The translations under genes were made by a program, and so were the position numbers. DNA of 64,000 nt, from positions 529,095 to 593,094 of the forward strand of contig NW_011887296.1 in the NCBI RefSeq assembly GCF_000151315.2, written 5' to 3'. Every line of letters begins with the position of its first letter. The stretch's first letter is position 1. Below the pieces are notes generated by a model. The model was not told where the DNA came from. It searched no databases and worked only from the letters and a program-made list of their open reading frames with translations. Shown here piece after piece: positions 23,883-36,100 of the stretch. This DNA is from Capsaspora owczarzaki ATCC 30864 (taxonomy: Eukaryota > Opisthokonta > Filasterea).

Positions 23883-24796
23883 TCAACGCGCGATCCGGGT
23901 TTGTTTTCTTGTTATTTGTCTCTGCACGAACGACGATCAAGCACACCTATCTTGAGAACAGCCAGCCCTGGTCAGACAAAGCGAGAGAGAGGAGAGAGCG
24001 AGGCAAAGTCAGATAACAGCACAACAGCACAACAACAAGTGAGATTGAGCAGCAACGCAACGCAACGCAGAGAGTGGAAACGCATCGAGCGGATGAAAGG
24101 TGGACGACGAGTTAGGGTGAAGGGGGGTGAGGGTGAGGGAGTCAGCTGCTAGGAGACGGTCGCGCAGGCATCATGAGCCGGAATTTCGCACCGGTGGATG
24201 ACTCTTTAACTCGGCACCGGTTTGAGATGTGCGAGTTGTGATGCTGGTGTGTTTCGGTGCAGCGATGCATCACTCAGCAGCTGTGCAACGACATGGTGAT
24301 GGCGGGCGCGTTTTGTGGGTTGTGGGTTGTGTCGCGAAACAAGGCGAGGCGACGGAATGAACAAATGCTTGACAATGCAAATCCGCAAAAATCAAAAGAA
24401 AAAAAAAAAAAAAAAAAAAGAGCCAGAAGCGGGAGAACGACCGACGACAACGCCGCGAGTGATGAATGGAGGGATGGATCTCAACGCCAAAACAAAAAAA
24501 AGGGGGGGGGGAAAGCAGCAGCAGATGGAACGGCGAAAAAATAAAAACAAAAACAATACAAAAAGCACGAGGCTGGCGAGACCTTGTGTGTGAATTCTGT
24601 GGTTTGGGCAAAAGAATAAAAAATAAAAAAATTATAGAAAGAAAAACGAACTCGCTCTTCATCGCCGACGCCAGGCGTGAAAAGAGTCGGCAGAACGAGA
24701 CAAGAGCGAGACAACAAGCCAAAAGGGACGAGAGGCACGACGAGGCGTGCAGCGCAGAGCCCCACGCACGACACCCCCGTCGCTCGGGGAGGAAAC

Positions 24797-24835
<39 letters not shown>

Positions 24836-27800
24836 GTTTTTTCGCCATTCCAGCTTCCACTTAAAAGAGCAGGCGACAGAGTTTCGGGCTCTCCCACTCT
24901 GAGGCTCTGGCATCCAGCCTCCGACGGCCATCGCTGCCCTCTCGCTCTCCTTCCTGCCTGCGTGCGTTGATCCACTGATTGCCAGCAGCTCTGGTAGCAA
25001 AGAGGAGGGAGGGAAGCGACTCACACTTGAAGAGAAAAAATATAAAACATAAAAAAAAAAAGACACACACACACAGAAAAAAAAAAAAAAAAAAAAAAAA
25101 AGGAAAACTGGCCGCAAAACGAGATCAAGTCGCTGCACTTGTGGCTCATATGCATGAAAGCACGATACGCTCAACAAACCACCAAGAGCAAGCAACTGGA
25201 TGACCGGTTGTTGCAGTTGTGGAGATGGCGGCACACAACGTGGGGCTCAAGAGCAATAGCCGAACAACGTCCAGATCAAAAAGGCAAAACAAACCCAACA
25301 TCTCATCAAAACACCATGCGTCGAGGCACCCCGAAGGGCCCTCGCGCCTCTCTCGCACGCGGGGGGGGGGATGACGCATGTGTGCTCGAGTGGTGCGATA
25401 TCAGCGACTAGAGCGGCAAGTGCCGGACGAAGAGCCGCAAGACACCAAGAAAAAAGCCAAAGCACACAAAACGCGTGACACGGTGCGAAAGATGAGAATG
25501 GCGTGGGAGGGAAGCAACCCGAAAAAAAAAAAAAAAAAAACTCGACACACCCTTCCACATAGCATGCCCGTCCACATCGCCCGGGGAAGGAAAGGAACGA
25601 CACGTAAAAAGATGTTGCTTTGATAGTGGAAGACATCCGGCAGGGGAAAGAGAAGGGCACAAGCGAGGTGTTGGTGCGAAAAAGCAAAACCATAAACAGC
25701 AGCGGCGAATAAATTGTTCTCCAGCGCGCGCCATGTTTGTGTGTTTGCGTATGTGCGGGTGCGTCTGTTGGGTGGGATGGAACGAAGCTGCATAGGCCGC
25801 ATTTAATCGTAGCTGTTAGAGTCAATATGCTCCTACGCATGGTATGCTTTTGCTCGTGACAGGAAAGGGGCGAAAACAATCATCAGAATGCAGCTAAAAT
25901 GCACCACCGCTCATTCCGTTTCGAAAACATCCAGGTGTTTTCGGCTTCCTTCTTCCCTCCCCCGCGCATACCCGAGGTGTCGCATCTCAAAATCGCTCGC
26001 TCGCTCGAGACTGTACTCGTGCTTCAAATCCCTTGTACCGTTCAGGGACTATGGGCAGCGTGCCGCTCTCATTGCGGGGCTTGGAAATTGGGCCTTTTTT
26101 TTTTTTTTTTTGGGTCTTGGCGCATGACGCCCATGACCCCGAGTGGATACGCCCTGCCCCCGCCCCTGCTCTCCCTCCAGACGAGATGCAAGATATGCAA
26201 GTGGTTTCCACTGCATGCTTGCCCTCTCTCTCTCTCGCACGCTCTCACGTCGGTCTGAACGCTTCTCTGCGGCTTTGTTTTTGTTGTTTTGCATCGGACG
26301 TTAGTTCTCCCAGCAACAACAAGGAATATGGTTTTGTTTGGTGTGCGGTTGCCAACGTTGTCTTGACTCTCAACTGACTCGTCCACCTCAACAGAGTCTC
26401 GAGAGTGGAGCTTTTTTTGTCAACCTCCCAGACGTGCGGCAAACCGGACGGGGATGGTGAAGGGATGGGAGGAAACGGGCGGGGGGAAAAGAGGTGTCAA
26501 GAAGGAAAGTAGGGCGGATTTGAGCATTCACAAACATCGCCTTGCTCGGCTGCGCCGCATGCGTGCCCCATGTCTACCGTCGCGACTGGACGTGCACCGA
26601 CGTTAGGTGTTTCGCGGTGAATCGGGGTTGGATTGTGGGTGGCAGGGATGAAGGCACGCGATGGGGCGAGAAAGTGTGAAACGAAGGAGGGGTTGGTCGT
26701 TTGGCTTTTTGGACTCGCTCTGCCCTCCGACGCCGCCCCTTTGTGTGTCTTTTTTTCCCACTGCCACTCAGCCACCGCCTCCCTCCCTCGCTCGGGCGAC
26801 ACTTGGCGTGACGCCTGTGTCTTTTCGAGGGCATCCCCGCACACGACGTTTCTCGCCTCTGCTCTGCATGTTCTTTCAAAACGCGAGCAACTGACTTACT
26901 CAACCAAGACAGCAAAAATAATAATAAAAACAAAAAACAAAAAACAAAAAAAAAATAAAAATAAAAATAAAAACAGAAAAAAAAAACTGGTTTTTGACCG
27001 TTTTGGAAAGATTGACCAGCAGTTCAAGGTCCATGCGAAGGTGAGGCCGCACAAAGCAAAAGGGTGGAGACGGAAGAAAAGAATGCTCCAGTCCGTGCAA
27101 AGAAGACATCATGAAAGCAGTAGGGAAGAGCAAGAGCGAGAGAGAGGAGCTAGAGAGAGAGAGAGGAGCGAGTGTTTGTGTGTGGGAGGCGTCAACAAGA
27201 CAAGCCAAACCGGCAAGTCTACAACGAAGGAGCTGAACATGGGGGGAGAGGTCGTTTGGATTGATTCAAATAATGAATGAATGGGGATACTTGCCTCGGT
27301 TGCTTTCCAAGCCGTGGGTTGTTGGCGTAGTGGATCGGCCCTTTGCCCCCTTCTACCAAGCCGCGCCGTGCTCGCTGCTGGTACTGCTGCTGCTGTTGCT
27401 GATGCCAAGATGTGCCGTGACGAGGAGCGCCAAACACCAGGTTGACAAGCGAGGGCACAGAAAGCGCAAAACAAGACTGGAATTCAAAAAACCGCCAATC
27501 AACAAACCAAGTGAGACGTTATTTATCGCACGACATTGTGAATCTCACTCAAGCACGAGGTCAATGAGACACGGCAGAGCATGGGTCGACACATTAACGA
27601 AAGAAATAGAGTGATGAAAGTGGGGCTGGATCGGAAGCGAGTGCAATTGCACCAGTGAGTTGATCCAAACGGCAATGTGATGGAATGGTCAAATCCCACA
27701 CATTTCGCCGACGCCACTCGGGAGGAATAGAAGGAAGAGGCGCGCTTGTGTGGTGTTGCATGATGTCGGCGTTGGGGCAAAGACAGCACTACAGCCCAGC

Positions 27801-30342
27801 ACCACACCTTTGCAACGCGCGAGCACGAACAAAAGCTCGCATACATGATGCGGAGGAGCAAAAAACTCAATAACTGCCGCACTCTCACCTGTGGAGCACC
27901 ACCAGCACCTCCCAAACCCCCGCTCCCAGCACTGCATCTGTGGGGATGCATGCGTGCATCTGTGAGAGCGCTTACGATGGATGATCTCGTGAACAGGAGA
28001 TGGCAGCACGCCCTGGGCTATGAATCCAAACGACTGCGCCCTTTTTTTTGTGTGTTGTGTGTTTTTCCACTGTCGCCTCCGCTTTCTTCCCATCGGTTCC
28101 CAACAAACGTTCTCCTTATTGATGCAAGCAGTGATGGCTTTTGTGGAGGTGGGTGGTTTCGTGTCAGCCCCAGAAGTACTGCTCTTGGTTGTTGTGCAAA
28201 CACGACGTTTGACCTCGCTTTTTGACCCAGCTGTCTTCTTCGCCGTCATGAGTCGTACTTGCACCCAGCTACTCCTCATTCGTTCTTCTTTTTGATCTTG
28301 TCTTTTGCATTCGCATTTAGTTGTTGTTGCTAACGCGAGCCGCCCTTCCCACGCTTACAGCAAGCGTGATGTTTGTTGTTTGACCTAATCCATCGCTGTT
28401 GCTGGGTGGATCTCAACCGCAAAATTCGCACCTCCTCACGTTTGCGCAATCACTCACAGCGCTCTCCCAGACCCTGGAGCCCGCATGCCCCCTTTTTTTT
28501 GTGGTCATGGCTTGCACTTTCATTTCTTCTGTGCCTCGTGGTCGTCGCAGTGCAAATGGAGTCGACCGTGATAACGTAAACATTTTTGGAACCGGATTTG
28601 CGCGTGCAGCGTCATTTTTGACCCCTTTCCCTCTCAACGAGCGGCGCGCCCCACTCCCTTTGAGATCATCGCGCCTCGCACGCACGTAAGACCACAAACG
28701 AGAAGCATAAGAGTACTAGCAGCATAGTACACAGCAACTGTGCTCAGTTGTGGCTGACGCGAGGGCGAGGCTGGACAGGTTGATGACGAACAACAACCAC
28801 AACAGATCGTCGGATTCCCTCCCCCCAATACTTCAGCAGCACAAGACGAAGATAGGAGCAGCCTGCACCAGCAACCCCCTCATTTGCGCGATCGTGTTGT
28901 ATTTGTGCGAGGGGTGTCTGCGCCATGGAGAGGGCGTGAGGCATCAGCCTGGCGGTGTAAATCGTGCTGTCAACGGCAACTCAGGATCTGAGTCACCAAC
29001 CGCCACAGCAGAATGACGCATCCACGCCACCACCGCGCGTTTCTTTGTGGTTGCACCCTTCGCATCCAGCAGCGACATCTCACATCGTGTGCGAGGCACG
29101 GTCGTGGGCTCATCCAGCAATGGGCTGGTGCCTGACTGTTTGCTGGACGGAAACAGATCCATAGCTGTTTGACCGCAACGATATGATTCGCCCGATCGAC
29201 ACCCAGCGACCTGCGCTCTTCTGCCTCTACTCTCACGGGCGGGGGAGGTGGGGGGGGGAAGTCATAGCAAGTGGATCAAAGTGTGATGACGGCAAAGGGC
29301 GATCTTGCGGGGGCAGAGAGGCCAAATCTCTCACGCTTTCCTTTTCGTTTGTTGTGTGATGTGGATTGTTTTGGCTGTTCCCCCCGTGTTCATTGTTTTT
29401 ACCTGCCACTGGGAGTGCAGCCAGTGCCTCCTGAATCACAGCGACTGTTTGAACTGTCTATAGTGCCGAGCGACGCAACCGCTCTAGCTCTTGCTGATTT
29501 CGAATCAGCAGACAGGAGAGAATGGCGTTGGCAACGAGCGTCGACGACAACAAACCAAGAGTGAGTCAAACGCCTCCGCTGCGTTCTGGATCGGATGAGC
29601 TGGAGATAAATGGGTCGGGGTATGTTCGTACACTCGCCGAGTCCATTGGGGGAAAATCCTCCCCAGCAAGGAGCAGGCGAGAGATCGCACAGCGGCAATC
29701 GCGAGCACAATTGTCAACACCCTCTCCCATCATCCACTACCCGGCTATAGATAGATAGGCCACTTTGCCTCGATTCAAAGCACCCTCTTTACGTCATAGT
29801 CGCGATTGTACAGCTCAAGTGTCCTTGCTCATCGCGGGGGAGGGGATAAAATGTTGACAACAGTGCTGCATTTGGTCCTGTAGATCTAGGACAAACCGCC
29901 GCTTTACAAAACACACATGAATGATAGCTGGAGGCCTCCTCCACTTCGTCGAGACCCGTTTTGGCTTGTACGTGTTGGAGGACGGGGTTTGGGTCTTGGC
30001 AGGTCCGTTGGCAGTACGAAATGGCAGTCACCCCTCGTTCATCACAATGCTCTTTGTACAAGTCCTGTTCAATTCATATCTGGCATTTGTCTCACCAATA
30101 GCTTCCTGGGTTGTTGTTCGCCGGAGCTGATTGCTTTCCAGGGTTGTCAATCTTTCGTCAAAAGCATATTCGTTCAGAATCTGCACAAATTTGCAAATTC
30201 ATCCGCACTCCTACAGTACAGTAGATCTACAACTCGTCCACCCTCCCAATTTCGACCATTCCGAACTTGCGCAATAAAACTCAGAAGACGACAAGACACC
30301 CTCAGTCATCAAATTTCTCCATCCAACACAGTTCACACACAC
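23883..30342. other. 6.4 kb gene-free region upstream of the KLF/SP-type gene
   Basis: I find no supportable gene in this stretch. Open frames on both strands are made of Lys/Phe runs from homopolymers or arginine-rich shadows and do not splice into anything recognisable. It holds poly(A) at 24399-24419, 24798-24832 (35 A), 25078-25100 and 26938-26955, poly(T) at about 26096-26110, G-runs near 24503, 25363 and 29242, and a short CAG-rich stretch at about 27375-27400. It separates the divergent KLF-type and SLC25 genes. It may hold regulatory elements or unrecognised noncoding transcripts. Confidence 0.6.
24798..24832. repeat. Poly(A) tract, 35 bases
   Basis: Homopolymer within the gene-free region upstream of the KLF/SP-type gene. 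Confidence 0.9.
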
Positions 30343-31911
30343 ATGTCCGGGTCCACGTTGCCACCGGCATTGCATCCGACGCCCGGATCGCCCGTAGCAG
30401 CGACTGCAGCAGCAGACCCGAGCGACTCTGAGCAGTTCTTCTCTGGCGCAGTGGCTGGCGTTGTGCGCACCGTCTCGCGGGTGGTTGCGTCGCTGGGCAC
30501 CAAGACGATTGCCGGCACGATCGCCGGTCTGAGCGAGGAAGTCATGGGCTACCCGCTCGACCTCGTCAAGGCAAGTGTCTCTGAAGAGCTGGATGTTCCA
30601 TCGATGATGCTTCTTGCAATTGAAGTGGAGGTTGTCGTTGTTGTTGTTGTTGCTGCTGTTCGCATGATTCAACAACAAAGCTTGCCAAACCGCCAAGACT
30701 GCCGAACGAAACGTAACGTAACTTGAGCGATACTGACTGACGTCCGTACATTGCCCCACTCTCCTAGACTCGAATGCAAGTGCACACAAAGCCAGTCTCA
30801 GCGCTGACTGTATTCCGCGAAGTCATTGCTCAGAACGGTGTATGTTGGGTTTTGTTTTTTCGTGTCCGACTGTAAATTTGTTCGATTATTCTGACGCTTT
30901 TGGAACACTGGACGACATTTGTCTTGTCTCGTTGGGTGTGGAATATCGCAACCATCGGAAACCACGCAGGTCACAGGAATTTTCAAAGGTCTGGGTCCGC
31001 CGCTGGCCGCATCCGCATTCGTCACGTCAGCACTGTTTGGCAGCTACTCGGCGGTTCTCGCTCAACTGCACACTCACCCCGTCATCCACGAACATAGCTT
31101 CTTGCGTATGTTGTAATTTCTTTTTGCTGCTGGGAGATTGTCGTGCTTTGGGGCTTCTCATAACATGCGTTGCATTTTCCAACGTTGAATCTGTCCCTGC
31201 AGAATTGAACGTGCACAACGCCATCGCAGGTGCTGGTGGTGGCTTGGCGCAAGCATTCCTTACGTGCCCCATTGATGTCGTCAAAAACCGGCTGCAGGTA
31301 GGTGTCGTCTCAACACTGCGGCGCTCTGTCGAGTTCTTCGCGTTGCGGCTTGCTCAAAATGAAGCAACAACCCCTCAACCCAGATCGAAGGCATGGGGCA
31401 CGGCGACGGCGGCCATGGACATGCTCATGGAGGCGGCGGCAGCGCCTTCAAGCTCGCTCGGCACATTGTTTCGTCCCACGGGTTGCGCGGATTGTATCTT
31501 GGCTTTGGTCCGACCCTCATGCGTGATGTGCCCGGTTACGCCGTGTTCTTTGCCTCGTACGAAAGCCTAAAGCATTTGATGCTGGGCGATGCCAAGCGTG
31601 GCGACGACGCAGAGCCGGACGGTGGCGAGCACGCTGGCGGGCCCTTGGCCGTCATTGTTGCAGGCGGCACGGCTGGCTCCCTGTACCACCTGTCCACCTA
31701 TCCGTTTGATGTGGTCAAGACGGCCATCCAGACGCAGCCAGATACCTATCCGCGCATGTACAAGAACACGTTCGACTGCTACAAGCAGTTGGTCGCGCAG
31801 TATGGACACGGCGCGCTCATCCGCGGCATTGGCCCGACCATGGTCCGCGCCTTCCCTGCAAACGCGGCGGGCTTCTTGGCATACGAGCTGACTCTTCGTT
31901 TGCTCCCGTAG
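30343..31911 (+). CDS. Mitochondrial carrier (SLC25 family, carnitine/ornithine-type)
   Basis: Inner-membrane metabolite carrier. Exons 30343-30570, 30768-30839, 30970-31105, 31203-31297 and 31384-31911 give 352 residues. The three carrier signatures are visible: PLDLVKTRMQ, PIDVVKNRLQ and YPFDVVKTAIQ. RDVPGYAVFFASYE and RAFPANAAGFLAYE are typical of the SLC25A20/A29/A15 branch (carnitine/acylcarnitine, basic amino acids). The first intron uses a GC donor (AAG|GCAAGT at 30571). A His/Gly-rich segment (31390-31443) is inserted just after the second signature, in the matrix loop. Its end lies 175 bp from the end of TIM8. The substrate cannot be assigned from the sequence alone. Confidence 0.9.
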
Positions 31912-32086
31912 AAGGACGATTTGTCGTCGCTCCACGAGACAACACGATGCCTTTTTTGCGTTCTTGGTTTTTTTTTTTATGGAGATTCATTGATGAAACA
32001 AAACATACGACAATTCCACAACAACAACAACATACACCACTAGCTGGATGATACAACTGCGCGCGTGAGGTGACTTTTTTGTTTTG

Positions 32087-32979
32087 TTACTGCTGCTTTC
32101 GGATCTCGTCGAGACGGTTGACAATGAAGTGGGTCGAGTCCAAAAAGCGCTCCACACACTGGGTCAAGCAAGCCTCCTCCTTGGCCTCGAGGCGGTTGCC
32201 TGGCTTGTCGATGCACTTGTCCCAGCACATTTCCGTAAATTTGTGAACCTATTCAGCCAAGTTTGTAACCATATCCGTTGAGTGAAGATGGGAATCGGGT
32301 TTTCACAGGGAGACTTTTTTTTTTTTTTTTTTTGTGGTTGGAACTGTAAATTGCACAGTAATCTGTGATGATACTATTTCTGGTGTGACTTCGGCTTCAA
32401 ACCGTCGCGGGTTGTGCGAGTTGACGGTTTGGCTGCCCCGTGCATTGCGCTGCTTTTGTCGGTCTTGGCAGTTCAGCACTTGCTCCGCTCACCAAGCAAC
32501 GATCGCCCCTCGTTCTTGTTGGGCTTGCTTGTTGCGTGTGCTTTCGGCTTGACTGCCGATGCAATTGAGGTGTTGCCTCCGAGCTCAGGGGTAGGCGAGG
32601 GACGCTCGACGGCGCGCTCAGCTCAAAGCCATGCGTCTCGCAGCCCAAAAACGCCTCGCTCGTCCGTCCACCTGCTTCCCCTCTGCCTCTTCCTCTGTCT
32701 CGCTCTCTCGCTCGGTACCATGAATGTAAACACTGCGTAAACAGCATGTGCTAGAATTGTCACTGCCGAATCGGATCGGATCTCGTCCTGTCTGCTCTCT
32801 CTCTCTCTCTCTCTCTCTCTCAATGTTCCACTCAGTCACCGCTCATGCTCAGATGGATGGGCAAAAAAGACCCCCCGTACTTGTGCGTGGAAGCGAGCTT
32901 TTTGCTGCTCAATCTCGACAAACTGCTGGAGCTCCTTGTCCGTATCGTAGCCGGGAATGCTGGAAATCTGCTGCTCCAT
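32087..32979 (-). CDS. TIM8: TIM8 small mitochondrial chaperone
   Basis: Intermembrane-space chaperone that partners TIM13 to escort hydrophobic precursors to TIM22/TIM23. Minus-strand exons 32881-32979 and 32087-32248 (phase 0) give 86 residues, the normal size. The twin CX3C motif is CWDKC (Cys41, Cys45) and CLTQC (Cys60, Cys64), with 14 residues between the pairs as in the small-TIM family. The flanks (FTEMCWDKCIDKPGNRLEA and FIVNRLDEIRKQQ) match TIM8 rather than TIM9/10/13. Neither exon stands out as a long open frame, so the gene is easy to miss. A CT microsatellite sits in its intron. Confidence 0.95.
32795..32821. repeat. (CT)n microsatellite
   Basis: Thirteen or so CT units in the single intron of the TIM8 gene, about 60 bases from its first exon. 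Confidence 0.85.
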
Positions 32980-33141
32980 TGTGTGCTCTTAGTGAAGAAA
33001 AGAAGACTGTGCGTGTGTCGAGAATAAAAAATAAATAGGGATGGGCATTGCACATGGGGTACAAAGCATACACGCAAGCTCAGCTGTTGTACAAGAAAAT
33101 AAATAAATCGAGGGAGGAAATGTTGTGGGACGGCTCGAAAA

Positions 33142-36100
33142 TCAATGGAGATCAATGACACGGCTCGGGCTCGGGCTCGACGCCTGCCATGGTGTGCGGC
33201 AGACAGGACAGGGCTTCTGTCCCTTGGATCCTTGAGCACACGGTTCGCACACACAAGCGTGGCGACATGGGAGAAGCGACACGCTCCGCGCTCGCTTGAC
33301 ACACCACAGACACTCGCCTCGGCGAACCACCTTGCTGTCAGCAGCCGAGGCCGTGCTCCTCTCGGTCAAGCGCTGCAAAACAGTGGAAAAGTCTGGACGC
33401 TCCTCTGGTGAGTCGCGCAGACACTCAATCGCAACGTTGCATGCGTCTTCCGCAACGCGTTGCATGCGCTCCTGCCACTCAACCTCTCGGTCGAGCTGGC
33501 TGGCCAAGCCGTCGCTGTCCAGACGCTTCAGCTCAAAGCTGGGCAATTGGGCAGTCCACATCTCAAGGATTAGCATGCCAAACGAATGCACGTCCGTCGT
33601 GAGCGAGACTTTGCCCAAACTCAAATATGCGGGGCACAATGTGGCGCGGACGGCAGAGCACAATAACTGCGCAGAGGACGCTCCTGCAAAGGGGGGCACA
33701 AAGCCAAAGTTGGTCACTTTGGCAACGCCCGCAGCATTCAGCAGCACACTCGCAGTTGAGAGTCGAAGATGGAAAATCGGCTGGTTGCGGCTGGCTGTTT
33801 GCGCGTAGAGCATCGCGCGGGCGACGCTTTCGATAACGTCCTGACGCTGGTGCCCGGTGAGGCGAGCCTTGTGCTTGCCATCCAGCCAGTCGCGCACCGT
33901 CCCGTTCGGCAGGCATTCGTAGATCAAGTTGATGCCGCCAGTTGGCACCAGCGCGTGGTCGAGAAGCGGCGCAATGTGCTCGTGCTTTAGGTGATTGCTC
34001 ATGAGCTTAATCTCTCGGTCGACCCATTTCTTGTCAGTCAGCACGGTCGCAGACATGGGTGAGTGATAAACAACCACCTGGTAGCCATTCCATTCACCGC
34101 GAAGGTGGGGTCCAAGAGTCCCGTTGGTCGCAGCCTCGGGTGGCTGATCGACAGCCAGTGACAGACGATCGTCGGGGTAATCGTCCATCGGCTGGGACGC
34201 CTCGAGTGAGGGCATGTTATCGAAAGGCGAGCATGGGCGCGCGGGCACGGAAATGTCAGGGCGCAAGGCAGCCAAATGAGCGCTGGTGCTAAAGAGTCCG
34301 TTGTTGTTGTTGTTGTTGTTGTTGTTGTTGCCGTTGTTGTTGCCGTTGTTGTTGGAAGATTGGGCGTGAAAGGGCGCAGAAACACGACGCGCATTGGAGG
34401 AGGAGGAGGTCTGGTCGGACGATGGCGATTCTGCTGCAAGTGATTCTACATGCATGGCCACTACCGCAGCTTGAGTCTCGTCCATTGACGAATCGTCCAT
34501 GCGATCGTGGCTCGGAGATGTCGCGTAGTTAAGGCTAGGTGGCAGGGTGCCCAAGCTCAGTATTGAAGGCTGGACCTCGACGACGCTTGGCGTGATGGTC
34601 TGGGCAAAGTGCACACTTGGATCGTCCGAATGCGCAATGACATCGTCATCCTCTCCATCAGTGTGCTTGTCTCCGTCACCCTCAACGTCCACATCAGAAT
34701 TGGTCGGAGGCTGCTCTTGCGCAAGGCTTGCGACGAGATTGCGCATCGCTGTTCGCTTGTTGGAAATGTCGCTGGGCGAGAACCAGGTTGCGTTCTACCA
34801 CAATGGCGCAAAGGAGAGTATGTCAACAAAGATGAGCCAAGGAGTATAATCAGCGCAAACAACGCTCGCAACAGTTCTGCAGTCGCGTACGCAATGAAGC
34901 CCCGCGGTCGGGTCGATGATGAATCGCTCCATCAACTCCAACAAGTACACGCCACAGTCGCAATAGTTGGTTTGTTTGGGGCACTATCGCAGCGAGGTGA
35001 AAACGAAACATTGGTTGAGCACAGACCCGCAGCGAAAATAGAGTGAAATAGTTTAAAAAAACAATAAAACAAATAAAAAAATCACCTTGGCCACGCTGCC
35101 TTTCATGGAACGAAAATCGACAGGTGGCTGCTCGGCCCGTTTGTTTTTCCACTCGGATGATAGATAGCTGTGTGCAGCAATGAGCGAAGAGAAGGAGACA
35201 GAATGAAACGCCACGCTTCCTCAGACCAACGGAAGCAAAAGAGAATCTTCTTACCCGAGCAACTGTCTGGAGACTTGGGATCGAAAGGATCCGTTTAAAG
35301 AATCAAACATGATAATTTGAGGCATCGTGGTTGAGGACCTGTTCAGCCCAAGAACAAAACAAAACATAAGCAACAACAACAAAGAAGAAAAAATGATTCA
35401 GAGCTAAATCTACGTACTTGGAAGGAGCGTTCGCCTCGGACGGCAGCTCAAGCAAGGAAGGAGTGGACAGCTGAGTATCGTCACTTGGCGAGTCGGCGGG
35501 CTCGACAACCAAGCTGCTGGCGCTGGGGACGGGGCTGGCGGCAGGGTCGGCTGGCTCTGTCGGCTCCTCAGGCGACGACGACTTGTGGACGGATCTCTCA
35601 GCACTATCCCCATTCATCGGTTGTGGCCCAGAGTCGGTTGAGCCTGGGCGACTTGTGGCAGCATCCGACTCTGACTGGGCAAGGAAACTCTCTGCAAACT
35701 TTCCAGGGTAGCACACGACCATAAAGTACCAGTGTTGGCTGTGGGGAAATCAAAAGGTGAGCATGCGCGTTCTTGTGGACAAAGACCAAACCTCGCGCAT
35801 TTCAAAGAGGAATCGGGCATACCTGGCGTTGATGGGAAAGAACAAAAAGTCCTTGGAAAAAATATCGACGTTGCGCGTCCAGGTCCGAACATGTTGGTAC
35901 TTGATGTCCATGAGATCTTGCGAGCTGGATGGGGTCGATGGCGAAGAGTAGGCAACGCAAAAAAAAAATCAATGAACAGCGCGGTGACACGCCGAGAAAG
36001 CTCAGACATCAACAAACCTGGATTTCTCAGTCGGGCTGGTGCCGTTGCGGTCCCGGGAGAAGGGATCGCTGCTACTATGAGTTCCAGTCAGTCGACTGTA

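Noticed and set aside
24270-26930. Several frames of 100-200 codons on both strands
   Set aside because: They consist of Lys or Phe runs from poly(A)/poly(T) joined by arginine- or serine-rich shadow sequence, and overlap each other in many frames.
27219-27458. Possible minus-strand exon with a short polyQ (HQQQQQQYQQ) in the gene-free region
   Set aside because: A donor-like site follows, but no start codon, acceptor or partner exon could be found, and the KLF-type gene has an in-frame stop directly before its ATG.
33142-34746. Reading the pseudokinase-RING as a separate gene starting at ATG 34746
   Set aside because: The same exon begins upstream of that ATG with the SENP C-terminal helix in the same frame, and the acceptor at 34795-34796 joins in phase to the catalytic-Cys exon. 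An internal start is still possible and should be tested with cDNA.
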